Part shown: piece by piece, positions 7,162 to 14,036 of the stretch
How the letters are laid out: every line of letters begins with the position of its first letter
How positions within the stretch are numbered: the first letter of the stretch is position 1
Source: CAYOBW01 sp964402115
GTDB taxonomy: Bacteria; Verrucomicrobiota; Kiritimatiellia; UBA8416; CAYOBW01
DNA: 14,102 bases
Assembly (NCBI GenBank): GCA_964402115.1
Contig: CAYOBW010000184.1
Span: forward strand, 1-14,102
Direction of reading: 5' to 3'
Notes under the pieces: model-generated
The model's input: only the letters and a program-made list of their open reading frames with translations
Databases searched by the model: none
What the model was told of the DNA's origin: nothing
Program-made: the position numbers and the translations under genes

Positions 7162-9159
7162 TTCACAAAGACTTGCTTGTAAGCGTGTTGTGCACGCACC
7201 AAGATTTGCCTTTCGGGTTGCGATCTCGCCGACCGACGCATGTTTGGACCGATTTTGATTGGATGTTTGGACCGCCGCTGGGGCGGTCGAGGAACTGTCC
7301 CGATCGCCTCCAAAATCAATCAGGCTCCCCACAGCGTCCTTGCGGATCAGTGTCATCCGACCCATGGTGAGGACGTTCTCGCCGGTCAATGCTTGTGCCA
7401 ACCGCGTGCGCTCGACCGCGGCATTGGCCTTCAGCATCTGGTAGGAGACGTATTCGTTGGCAAGGGTGTGGACTACGCTGGCCTTGAAGACCACCTTCCC
7501 GAACTTCTCTGCGCGGCGCATGGCGTTGTGCGCTCGCATGTGCCGGCGGAACTTCTTCCAGAACGGCGCGGCACCCCACTTCTGCGCAAGCAGCGCGTGA
7601 GCTTGGCTTTCGTCGATCCACTCGTCTCCGCTGTCTTCCTGCGCCGGTAGTGGTTCGCCCGCTGCGCGAATCTTGGCTATCTCTCGCTCAAGCCTCGTGA
7701 CGAGTTTGGAGCTGATGTGCCACGATTTCAGTGTCCGGACTACCTCCCTGGCCTTGTCATCGTCGAACAGGCTGCCAGCACGCATTCGATACACTCTGGC
7801 GCGCTGGGCGTTGATCAGTGGGTTGCTGGTGACGTAGTGGTTGAACACGACCTCGATGTTGTCACGCAGTCGTTCTGCCAGCTCGTGAGGATGCAGGTCC
7901 AAGCCCAGCGGGGACGCGTTGCACATGGCGAATGTTCGGCGCAGATCGTGCGGTGAAGGGACGCCTCTGCGGTAGTAGGTCTTCAGCCCCAAACGCTCTC
8001 CGTCGCGGGCACAGGCGGCGACCAGCGCCAGAGCGCTTGCCGAATGGCCGCGTCCATCCACGATCAGCCCGGTGGCGTCTGGCCGGCTTAGGCGCGGACG
8101 GACCTTGGTGAGATAGAGATCGAGGATATCAGTGGTTTCCGGGTAGAGCACATGGAGATCGACCGCGGGCTTGCCGCTCATCTTCTGGTTGCCGGGTAGC
8201 AGCCGAACCGCAAACCCGCCATCCACCTTCGTCACCTGCTTTCTGGATAGCGACGCCAGTTCGCCGCGGCGCAGCGCCGTGTCGAGGAAGAGCAGCAGCA
8301 CCAACCGGTCGATCACGTGTGCGTCATTCGTTCTGTCGAGAGTTGCCGTGTCTCTGGCTTTTGCGAGTTCATCCGGGGGCAGGAAGTCCCGCTGCTGATG
8401 GTTGGTGAACTTGCAGTGTGAGACGCCTGTGGTGGGGTTGACAGGTAGCAGCCCTTTGGCGACACAGCACTTGAACAACGCACTGACGCCGTTGATCGCT
8501 CGTATGATCCTCCGGTAACCAGCATCGTCAGGCCCCGTGGTCGGGATCAGGCCCGTGACCATCTCGGTCGTGATCTCCTCCAGAGCGTTCATGTTGAGCC
8601 TGGACAGGAGCCAGAAGGCTTCGCTGATACCCAGAGCCCGACTGGCAACCGTCAGCGTCGTACCTCGTGCGGCCGTTTTGCCAGGACGTGTTCCCTCCTC
8701 TTCAAACCAGGTCATGGCCGCTTGCGTTTTGGGAGTCAATTGCAGATACCGCTGGTACCGAGGCAACGTGCGGTCGTCCACCAACGGCCTGGTGAAAGTC
8801 GAGTGTCCGGCCCTGAATCCTTGGTTGTGCAACGAGCGCACACAGGCCGCGACCTGTTTGGCCAGACTCTTGAAGGGTTTTCCATCGTGGCGCACGAACC
8901 CACCGTTTGTCATCTGTGTGCGCATTTCCCCGAGTAGACCCTCGTCTACGACAAGGACCGATGCCTGACGGTGGGTGTGCGCCAACCATCGTTCGAGCAA
9001 ACGGATGCTGACGTCGTCCTTTGTCGGTCTACCTCCCTCGGTCACGCCCGCGACACCACGCAGGGCTTGCACATAACCCTCGGCAGTTGTACCAGCGGCG
9101 GTTGCGGGCGTGCCCAACCACTTCGCTTCAGCCAACGGCTGCTTGATTCTGCCTAGCAT
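7159..9159 (-). CDS. Tyrosine recombinase (integrase) with long C-terminal extension
   Basis: Site-specific recombinase expected to catalyse integration and excision at tRNA-Arg. In the 666-residue protein (start ATG at 9159, GGAGG 7 bases upstream) the catalytic fold spans roughly residues 255-450. It shows the first Arg in TALRRGEL (R298), a beta-hairpin Lys in PGNQKMSGK (about 326-330), HDLRR (H404, R407) and the nucleophile in FNHY (Y442). The usual LGH motif before the Tyr reads LRD, so the third His seems replaced. About 250 residues N-terminal to this would hold the core-binding and arm-binding domains. About 220 residues follow the Tyr, far more than usual, with no motif I recognise. 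The start overlaps the stop of the upstream regulator gene (ATGCTAG), so the two are probably translationally coupled. The stop is 4 bp from the tRNA. Confidence 0.9.
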   Translation of the reverse strand: MLGRIKQPLAEAKWLGTPATAAGTTAEGYVQALRGVAGVTEGGRPTKDDVSIRLLERWLAHTHRQASVLVVDEGLLGEMRTQMTNGGFVRHDGKPFKSLAKQVAACVRSLHNQGFRAGHSTFTRPLVDDRTLPRYQRYLQLTPKTQAAMTWFEEEGTRPGKTAARGTTLTVASRALGISEAFWLLSRLNMNALEEITTEMVTGLIPTTGPDDAGYRRIIRAINGVSALFKCCVAKGLLPVNPTTGVSHCKFTNHQQRDFLPPDELAKARDTATLDRTNDAHVIDRLVLLLFLDTALRRGELASLSRKQVTKVDGGFAVRLLPGNQKMSGKPAVDLHVLYPETTDILDLYLTKVRPRLSRPDATGLIVDGRGHSASALALVAACARDGERLGLKTYYRRGVPSPHDLRRTFAMCNASPLGLDLHPHELAERLRDNIEVVFNHYVTSNPLINAQRARVYRMRAGSLFDDDKAREVVRTLKSWHISSKLVTRLEREIAKIRAAGEPLPAQEDSGDEWIDESQAHALLAQKWGAAPFWKKFRRHMRAHNAMRRAEKFGKVVFKASVVHTLANEYVSYQMLKANAAVERTRLAQALTGENVLTMGRMTLIRKDAVGSLIDFGGDRDSSSTAPAAVQTSNQNRSKHASVGEIATRKANLGACTTRLQASLCE
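7240..7274. repeat. Two 12-bp direct repeats near the integrase 3' end
   Basis: ATGTTTGGACCG occurs at 7240-7251 and 7263-7274, 23 bp start to start, about 85-120 bp from the tRNA end. The spacing is not a multiple of three, so the repeat is not a protein repeat. It is placed where integrase arm-type sites of attP would lie. Confidence 0.5.
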
Positions 9160-9743
9160 GACAACACCTCCATCCACTTACGCATCGGGGCGGCGGCATG
9201 TTCCAACGCGCCAACTGTTGTAGTCTGCACGGCCCGCAACATGGTTGCCGCATTCCCGAGGCACTTACCCATCTCCTCGAACACTGGCAAGCGGCGAACA
9301 TGGTCGGTCAGGAGATCGACTCTCACGCCGTCACGCCCCAGCGATGACTTGCTGATAAGCGCAGCATCCTCCAGCACCGTAAGCCAAGTCTTCACCGTCG
9401 AGTACGGCTGCCCGATGTTCTGCGCTGCCTGGTGGAGGTTGATCACGCTGCCGTCCGCATTTCCGCATTTCACGATGATGTAGCTGAGAAGTGCAGCCGC
9501 CCGCCCCATGCGGGCTAGTGACTCCACGTCGTGAGCCATAGCCAGCAGCCGTTCCTCCGCGACGACACTGAATGTACGCGTAACGAGTTGATCCGCCAAA
9601 CCGGCGGATGCACCAGCGATGGGTGCGAGGTCAGTCGGTTTCAGTTCCGTCACGTACGGGGGCAGCGTTTCGCATTCCGTGCTGGGAACCAAAACGGCTA
9701 CGTTCGCCGTGTCGTTGCTCTCGCTATCCGATACTCCATTCAT
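9153..9743 (-). CDS. Winged-helix DNA-binding protein, probable element regulator
   Basis: About 196 residues. The middle section (about residues 70-155) reads as a winged helix: a helix in AALLSYIIVKCG, then VINLHQAAQNIGQPYSTVKTWL as a helix-turn-helix, then VLEDAALISKSSLGRDGVRVDLLT as the wing. No enzyme motif is visible. The start ATG at 9743 has AAGGA 9 bases upstream; a GTG at 9839 would add 32 residues but lacks an RBS. The stop overlaps the integrase start in ATGCTAG, so it is coupled to the integrase and may control its expression or act as a directionality factor. That role is inference from position. A plasmid-type replication or partition regulator is the main alternative. The 250-bp gap upstream holds only a 7-bp hairpin (9889-9911). 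Confidence 0.6.
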   Translation of the reverse strand: MNGVSDSESNDTANVAVLVPSTECETLPPYVTELKPTDLAPIAGASAGLADQLVTRTFSVVAEERLLAMAHDVESLARMGRAAALLSYIIVKCGNADGSVINLHQAAQNIGQPYSTVKTWLTVLEDAALISKSSLGRDGVRVDLLTDHVRRLPVFEEMGKCLGNAATMLRAVQTTTVGALEHAAAPMRKWMEVLSC

Positions 9744-9888
9744 TTCCGTGAATCCTTCATTCTCGACATCTCCTTCCAGCGTAAAGGTGGGAGCGTTCTG
9801 GCCCCGCGCCGACCGGTTTGATGTGACAGCCAGAGGCACGGCACGAACCGGGCATAACTGTGTTGGTAGTTGGGTTTCGGCGTAAAGG

Positions 9889-9911
9889 GCCAGGGCTGGA
9901 TTGCCCCTGGC
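9889..9911. other. Hairpin between the HD gene and the regulator gene
   Basis: GCCAGGG and CCCTGGC pair perfectly over 7 bp around a 9-base loop, 84 bp past the HD gene stop. A weak run (CCCTTTACG) follows on the minus strand, so it could be a poor terminator or an operator. The flanking parts of 9744-9994 show nothing I can identify, and no clear promoter for the regulator and integrase pair. Confidence 0.3.
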
Positions 9912-9994
9912 TGGTGTAGCCGTCAGCTTGGCGAGCGTCTGGCCGGCCTGGGTCTACCCGCAGGCATGCCACTTTGACGTCAGAGGCTGCACGA

Positions 9995-10858
9995 TTATTG
10001 CAAGCGAATGTCACAAATCGTATTACCGGGATGGTCTGGCTGAACCCTGGGTATGCAGGGTAGGTAAAGTGTTGCGCAGGAGTTGCTGGCTGTTGTCCGG
10101 GGCTTCGGCCAGCCTGGGCTGTTCCACCGTCCGTTGCTGTGCTTGAGGGAGGGGCCGGTCGCCCGAGGGTACGGCCGCGTGCGTAGGGCGTCCAAGGTTT
10201 CCGTCGACGGACGCGCCTGTATGCGTGTTAATCGATCATCGGCGACACCGTACAGCGACGCCATGGACTGTTTGCTCACAATGCCGGCATGGCTGGCGGC
10301 GAGGGTCTGTCCGGCCGCCGTACTCATGAAGGCCGGACTGGGCTTGATGCCGACACGCCACAGGTCCAGCCTGTCTGCGTCCCAGCATGTGCCGATGGTC
10401 GGGTCCGTCGAGGTCACGCCATCGGTGTGGTGGTCCACAGCGTAGATGAGACACTGTCGGCCTTCTCTGTTGAGCGGCAGCGTGGACCCGAAGTGGCGGC
10501 GAAGCAGCTTTGCCGCACGCGGACCATGGTCGATATCATCCCCGTCATCCGCACGGCAACAGTCGTGAAAGATGGCGAAGAGGCGGACAACGACCACGTT
10601 CGCTCCGGTGCTGTGGGCAAGGCGCACGGCCATGCGTTCGACTCTACCCCAGTGGCTTGGCCCGTGAATGGAGCCCGTACCGCAAGTGAATCTGGACAAG
10701 CAGTAGCGACGCAGTCCGTCGAAGGTCCCTTCATCCATGGTGTGTGTGGCATCACGTGAACGCCCGTGTTCAGTTTGTTGACCGGGCCGACTCTCGACTT
10801 GCTGTAGACCCGTGGTGCATGTCACCCCGGTGTTGGTAGGTGCGTGGTCCTTATGCAT
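9995..10858 (-). CDS. HD-domain phosphohydrolase-like protein
   Basis: 287 residues carrying an HD-type metal-binding fold. IHGPSHWGRVERMA (64-77) gives the first His (H69), FAIFHDCCR (95-102) the His-Asp pair (H98, D99), IDHGPRAAKLL (109-119) the next helix, AVDHHTDG (140-147) further His residues and CWDADRLDLWRVGI (158-171) the late Asp. This spacing matches a family of uncharacterised HD proteins of about 200 residues. HD enzymes hydrolyse phosphate bonds of nucleotides or cyclic dinucleotides; the substrate here cannot be told. About 40 residues precede and about 85 low-similarity residues follow the domain, so the ends may be decayed or element-specific. The start ATG at 10858 is fixed by AAGGAG 7 bases upstream. 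It follows the truncated loader remnant and may be element cargo. Confidence 0.75.
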   Translation of the reverse strand: MHKDHAPTNTGVTCTTGLQQVESRPGQQTEHGRSRDATHTMDEGTFDGLRRYCLSRFTCGTGSIHGPSHWGRVERMAVRLAHSTGANVVVVRLFAIFHDCCRADDGDDIDHGPRAAKLLRRHFGSTLPLNREGRQCLIYAVDHHTDGVTSTDPTIGTCWDADRLDLWRVGIKPSPAFMSTAAGQTLAASHAGIVSKQSMASLYGVADDRLTRIQARPSTETLDALRTRPYPRATGPSLKHSNGRWNSPGWPKPRTTASNSCATLYLPCIPRVQPDHPGNTICDIRLQ

Positions 10859-10912
10859 GGCGAATCTCCTTCACTACTTCGTCTGGTCGAATAGGGCCGT
10901 GATCAGCTGCAG

Positions 10913-11036
10913 GCGTCAATCCGCCATTGGCCCCCGTGTCCCCCGTACTTGCTGCTGAGTTCTGCCGGCGCAGCGTCTGTGAGCAGGTTGCGTCTCGGTG
11001 TGAGCACATCTACGTACCTTTCAACAAGGATCTTGC
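10913..11036 (-). pseudogene. C-terminal remnant of a second DnaC-like helicase loader
   Basis: On the minus strand the frame reads ILVERYVDVLTP, then APAELSSKYGGHGG, which parallels LIDTRLCTEMLP and TPAELSRKHGEHGG near the C-terminus of the intact loader. At nucleotide level 10921-10975 aligns to 12629-12684 with about four in five bases matching and one missing base in the run of C. That deletion shifts the frame, and the restored frame soon meets a stop. Upstream of about 11036 the similarity ends where the ADP-ribosyltransferase-like gene's coding sequence takes over. No Walker motifs remain, so it is nonfunctional. Confidence 0.6.
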
Positions 11037-11755
11037 ACCGGATGACGAATTGGCGGAAGTTGCGGCAGTTTCCGGGGCTTGTCCTTCTTGTGTGGCAGCA
11101 GGACGAACTCCTTCTCTTCCCGATTGTTGGTGTAGAACAGAATCCGGTCCCTTGGCACGCAGAGGCTGAACACAACCGGATCAACCCCTCTCCTGTGCTC
11201 GGCATGCCACTGGGCAAACCAGGAAGCGATGCCGGGATCTGAAGTCCAAGAGAACCCGCGGACGGCCCATTTGTGCGGTTTGCAGACACCGCGATACAGT
11301 GTGAAGTGCTCGCCTGCCGGGATCGGATCGCCAGCCGAACGCAGCTTCTCTTTGTCTGCGTCGTCTAGTACGACGTAGTACACCTCAGGGGCTATGGATC
11401 CATAATTGATGTGGGGGTGAGCCATCACGATTGTGCGCTCATACAGGCTGAATTGCTTGAACACCCGTTCGTTTGAGAGCCCGAGGTACAGAAGCTTCTC
11501 GTTGAGGTCCATTTGAAAGGCCAGGACATCGAGGAACTCGGGGCGCCCCCAGTACTTTTGTAGCCAGTGCGTCATGCCCTCCACGAAGGCTTCGCCCAGG
11601 GAGAGACCAACAGCGGCCTGATACGTGCCGTTATGGCGCGTGCATCTTTCGTAGATATTGATGTGACGGTTGTACAGGTACGTCAGATCAAGCTCGATCA
11701 GCGGCTCCTCCGACACCCTGACTTTTACGGAACGTCGTCGTTTGGTAGCTTCCAT
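11021..11755 (-). CDS. ADP-ribosyltransferase-like protein
   Basis: 244 residues. The C-terminal half has the layout of an R-S-E class ADP-ribosyltransferase. FTLYRGV gives the NAD-binding Arg (R155). GFSWTSD gives the Ser-Thr-Ser-like strand (168-173), followed by PGIASWFAQW. NREEKEFVLLP gives the Glu-x-Glu loop (E214, E216) and the strand after it. The N-terminal half (helical, about 20-110) is not recognised and may be a recognition or regulatory part. If active it would transfer ADP-ribose from NAD to a protein or nucleic acid, as phage Alt and ModA do to host RNA polymerase. Activity is inference. Start ATG at 11755 with AAGGAG 8 bases upstream. Its last codons run into the broken loader fragment. 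No signal peptide is seen, so action inside the cell is expected. No partner antitoxin is obvious. Confidence 0.6.
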   Translation of the reverse strand: MEATKRRRSVKVRVSEEPLIELDLTYLYNRHINIYERCTRHNGTYQAAVGLSLGEAFVEGMTHWLQKYWGRPEFLDVLAFQMDLNEKLLYLGLSNERVFKQFSLYERTIVMAHPHINYGSIAPEVYYVVLDDADKEKLRSAGDPIPAGEHFTLYRGVCKPHKWAVRGFSWTSDPGIASWFAQWHAEHRRGVDPVVFSLCVPRDRILFYTNNREEKEFVLLPHKKDKPRKLPQLPPIRHPVQDPC

Positions 11756-11838
11756 GAGTGTGTCTCCTTGTCGTTCATCAAGCCCTGCATCCTGTTGCCG
11801 TTGTCGTTCATGCGCTGCTAGCCCCTGCTCGTGTCCCT

Positions 11839-12564
11839 CTACAGACTGATTCGTGCGAAGGGGCGCCGATCTTTCAGGTTCACGGCAACGGCCGGTAAAG
11901 CTCCAGCTCTCCCGCCAAGCTCAACCACGCGGGTCGGCGTCACCACGAACTGGGCCCGATGTCCCGCAAACCGTTCCGGCCAGTCCGCGCTGAGTTCTTG
12001 CTCGTCCGCAGCCAGGCACACGACGGGCACCCCGGCGGGCAAGCGCCAGGCATAAGGCTGCGGATCTTCCTGGCTGGGGCCTGCTGCAGGCACCGCGGAC
12101 ATCAGGTAGCCCTCGTACAGAATCTCGAACATGGCGGCGGTCTGCCCGACATCCAGCGTCCAGAGGTGGCGCCGCAGGGGAGACCAAGCCGTACAGGCGA
12201 CCACCACGACATCGACGGGAGCGCGCCAGGAAGTGGAGCCGTAGGGAAGGGGGCGCAGGCGTAGAGGGCGCGGCAAGGCCCCTGGGAGTTGGTACAAATC
12301 GTCGGAGGGGGGTAGGCGGTAGATGTCCTGGCCCTGGACGTCTGGGACTATTGTAACAAACCCCTGGGCCTGCGAGCGGGCAAGGAAGGGCAACAGGCAC
12401 TGGTCGCGCATGCAGAGGATGGCGGCAGCGGGGGGCAGTTGGCGGAGGAGGTTACATGTAGTTGTAAGGTGCCCTACAGCGGCAAGGGTGTGGCAGACAA
12501 GGAGGTTGTGGGTGCGGATGGCCACCAGGGCTGCAGGCTTGTAGATCGTGTTATCGCTCTTCAT
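11839..12564 (-). CDS. Divergent 5-formyltetrahydrofolate cyclo-ligase-like protein
   Basis: 241 residues. The order of segments resembles the 5-formyltetrahydrofolate cyclo-ligase fold. PAAAILCMRDQCLLPFLARSQ and GFVTIVPDVQGQDIYRLPP are like the family's helix and VPRV strand. LRPLPYG lies in the place of the GI(P)EP segment, and PVDVVVVACTAW in that of the D-V-V-PG strand. VPVVCLAADEQELSADWPERFAGHRAQFVVTPTRVVEL is like the closing segment LAFDEQ...LP.E.HD...D.VVTP. The glycine-rich GGGYYDR loop that forms the ATP and substrate site is missing, replaced by SPLRRHLWTLD, and the N-terminal Lys and Arg are not evident. Catalysis as a true cyclo-ligase is therefore doubtful. The start ATG overlaps the loader stop (ATGA), with GAGG just upstream, so it belongs to the replication operon. 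I hold the family call loosely. Confidence 0.5.
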   Translation of the reverse strand: MKSDNTIYKPAALVAIRTHNLLVCHTLAAVGHLTTTCNLLRQLPPAAAILCMRDQCLLPFLARSQAQGFVTIVPDVQGQDIYRLPPSDDLYQLPGALPRPLRLRPLPYGSTSWRAPVDVVVVACTAWSPLRRHLWTLDVGQTAAMFEILYEGYLMSAVPAAGPSQEDPQPYAWRLPAGVPVVCLAADEQELSADWPERFAGHRAQFVVTPTRVVELGGRAGALPAVAVNLKDRRPFARISL

Positions 12565-13322
12565 GGCACCTCGGCCTTCGGCGGCTTGTCTAAGCGGATG
12601 AAGACCGTACCCATCCGCTGGAGTCGGTCCACCATTGGCCCCCCGTGTTCGCCATGCTTGCGGCTGAGTTCAGCCGGCGTAGCGTTCATGGTGATGACGG
12701 TCGGCAGCATTTCCGTGCAGAGCCTGGTGTCGATCAGCCCGAACAGCGGCTCCGACCAGACACCCGCGGGGTGCTTGTCCAGCTCGTCAAGGACCAGTAG
12801 GCCAGCCGTGCGCAGGTGGTGCTTGCGCTGTTCAGCCGTACGCCGATCGTCGTGATCGCCGTTCTTCCAGTAGTCGGCCACCAGTTGATCGCCGCGCACC
12901 CACAGCACGTTGTCCGCTGTTCCAGCGCTCCGAACATCGCGGTAGTTGCTGCGGTCAGCAATCTGGGACGCCAGCATGTTCCACAGCCCGGCAGCGAGCA
13001 TGGTCTTCCCCGAGCCCGGACAGCCGTACAGCACGCATGCGTGGCAGCAGCCATCCAGAACGTCGCAACCGTAGGTGGCGACAGCACGGATTGCAGCGCG
13101 CTGCTGCTCAGACCAGGGCTCTATGACTGGCAGTTGCAGCGTGCGAAACTGCTGCGGCAACAGGGAACTTGCCCAAGCCGCTCTGTCCGGAAAAAGAGAA
13201 AATGGAGAGTCCGCTCCCTTCTTATTCTCTTTAGGATCTCTTATAGTATCTTCTAAGCTCTTCTGTAGTGTGCCCTCGTCGTGCCATTGTTGTGCCCTCG
13301 TTGTGCCCTGTTGCGTGTCCAT
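12561..13322 (-). CDS. DnaC-like AAA+ helicase loader
   Basis: 253-residue ATPase of the DnaC/IstB type that would deliver a replicative helicase to the element's origin. Walker A is GCPGSGKT (100-107), Walker B is LLVLDE (175-180), the sensor Asn lies in TMNATPAEL (about 213), and GPMVDRLQRMG (228-238) supplies the probable arginine finger. The first 60 residues are a variable, basic and acidic linker encoded over tandem repeats and an AT-rich block (13191-13313). The start ATG at 13322 follows directly after the TAG of the upstream gene with zero spacing, with GGAGG 8 bases upstream. The stop overlaps the next start as ATGA. Its neighbours (winged-helix protein, probable polymerase) favour a replication loader over an IstB transposase helper. 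No transposase gene is near. Confidence 0.87.
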   Translation of the reverse strand: MDTQQGTTRAQQWHDEGTLQKSLEDTIRDPKENKKGADSPFSLFPDRAAWASSLLPQQFRTLQLPVIEPWSEQQRAAIRAVATYGCDVLDGCCHACVLYGCPGSGKTMLAAGLWNMLASQIADRSNYRDVRSAGTADNVLWVRGDQLVADYWKNGDHDDRRTAEQRKHHLRTAGLLVLDELDKHPAGVWSEPLFGLIDTRLCTEMLPTVITMNATPAELSRKHGEHGGPMVDRLQRMGTVFIRLDKPPKAEVP

Positions 13323-13337
13323 CTATGTGCCCTCCGG
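13191..13337. other. Candidate lambda-type replication origin (iterons plus AT-rich block)
   Basis: The segment has an AT-rich block (13191-13268; 32 of the 48 bases at 13221-13268 are A or T) beside the 11-bp tandem repeats (13270-13313) and a further related copy at 13327-13337. It lies across the junction of the winged-helix gene and the loader gene. Iterons next to an AT-rich unwinding element inside a replication gene is how the lambda origin is built. Origin function is inference. Confidence 0.45.
13270..13313. repeat. Four tandem 11-bp iteron-like repeats
   Basis: GTGCCCTCGTC, GTGCCATTGTT, GTGCCCTCGTT and GTGCCCTGTTG follow one another without gaps at 13270, 13281, 13292 and 13303. 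Further GTGCCC copies occur at 13327, 13417 and 13429. The 11-bp period is close to a helical turn, so all copies face the same side of the DNA. It is not a multiple of three, so the repetition is not a protein repeat. Confidence 0.8.
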
Positions 13338-14036
13338 TTGACGTGCGCTGGAACGTGAAGTGTCATATGGCCTGTAATGCAAGCAGGTTATGACTGTGCA
13401 AACGGCTTTGTTGCTTGTGCCCTTGAGCGTGCCCGTGGATGTGTTTGAGGGACGGCGTGCACCGTCGCTCATCACGACGTCCTGCCGGATCAATTCGTCC
13501 TTGGCTACCCGTTCCAGAAACCCGCGCACGACCTTTTCCGTGATACCCCAACGCTTGCTGAGCATCCGCACCGAAGTCATGACTTGCCCGCGCACAAGGT
13601 GGACGCGCTGCTGCGTTCCGGGCGCGTTCAGTTCGCCATCTGCAATCTGCGCCATTCCGTACAAGTCGATCAGGTGGAAGACGTCGTCAGTGCGGCGATT
13701 GGTGAACATCGGACTGCTGAAGACTTCCCGCCCCACGGCCACGAATCCTCTGGTGCCGTGGTAGGGCCGCATGACCGGCTGGATAGCTGTAGGCTCATCT
13801 TCCCCATCCTCCCCATCCTCTTCGTCCGGGAAGTCCTCGTCGCGGGTGCCCACTAACTGGGTTTCCCGTGGCGCTGGAGCCGTCGCGGCGGGAGTGACCG
13901 GACCCCTGCCCAGCAATTGCATGCGGCGACTGGGGAGTACGGCGAGCCGATATACACGCGGCAAGTCACCACCGTTATAGTCCCGCTCTTTCGCCAGGCA
14001 CAGGGTGAGCAGCGTCTCGTGGCGTTGCCCGATCAT
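13323..14036 (-). CDS. Winged-helix phage replication protein (initiator-like)
   Basis: 237 residues. An N-terminal variable part is followed by a strongly acidic stretch (about 66-82, mostly Asp, Glu and Gly). The core, about 103-222, reads FSSPMFTNRRTDDVFHLIDLYGMAQ, then VRGQVMTSVRMLSKRWGITEKVVRGFLERVAKDELIRQ, a winged helix of the kind found in phage replication proteins beside DnaC-type loaders, and VITCLHYRPYD, like the closing strand of that domain. It would bind the element origin and recruit the loader. It has no catalytic motif. The start ATG at 14036 overlaps the stop of the upstream partial gene (ATGA), and its stop abuts the loader's start with no gap, so all three genes should be translationally coupled. 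Candidate iterons lie at and after its 3' end. Confidence 0.68.
   Translation of the reverse strand: MIGQRHETLLTLCLAKERDYNGGDLPRVYRLAVLPSRRMQLLGRGPVTPAATAPAPRETQLVGTRDEDFPDEEDGEDGEDEPTAIQPVMRPYHGTRGFVAVGREVFSSPMFTNRRTDDVFHLIDLYGMAQIADGELNAPGTQQRVHLVRGQVMTSVRMLSKRWGITEKVVRGFLERVAKDELIRQDVVMSDGARRPSNTSTGTLKGTSNKAVCTVITCLHYRPYDTSRSSARQPEGT

Noticed and set aside
10749..10764. Partial parS-like sequence with ATCACGTGAAC
   Set aside because: Only one half matches the consensus and the other half fails, so it is probably a chance CACGTG.
11725..11811. 28-codon minus-strand frame between the cyclo-ligase-like and ART-like genes, with a repeated Met-Asn-Asp from an 11-bp direct repeat (11768-11778 and 11801-11811)
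   Set aside because: It overlaps the ART-like start and lacks a good ribosome-binding site. The direct repeat is noted, but coding is not supported.
12561..13322. IstB transposition helper of an IS21-type element
   Set aside because: The protein is similar in fold, but no IstA transposase or terminal inverted repeats are near, and the neighbours are replication genes.
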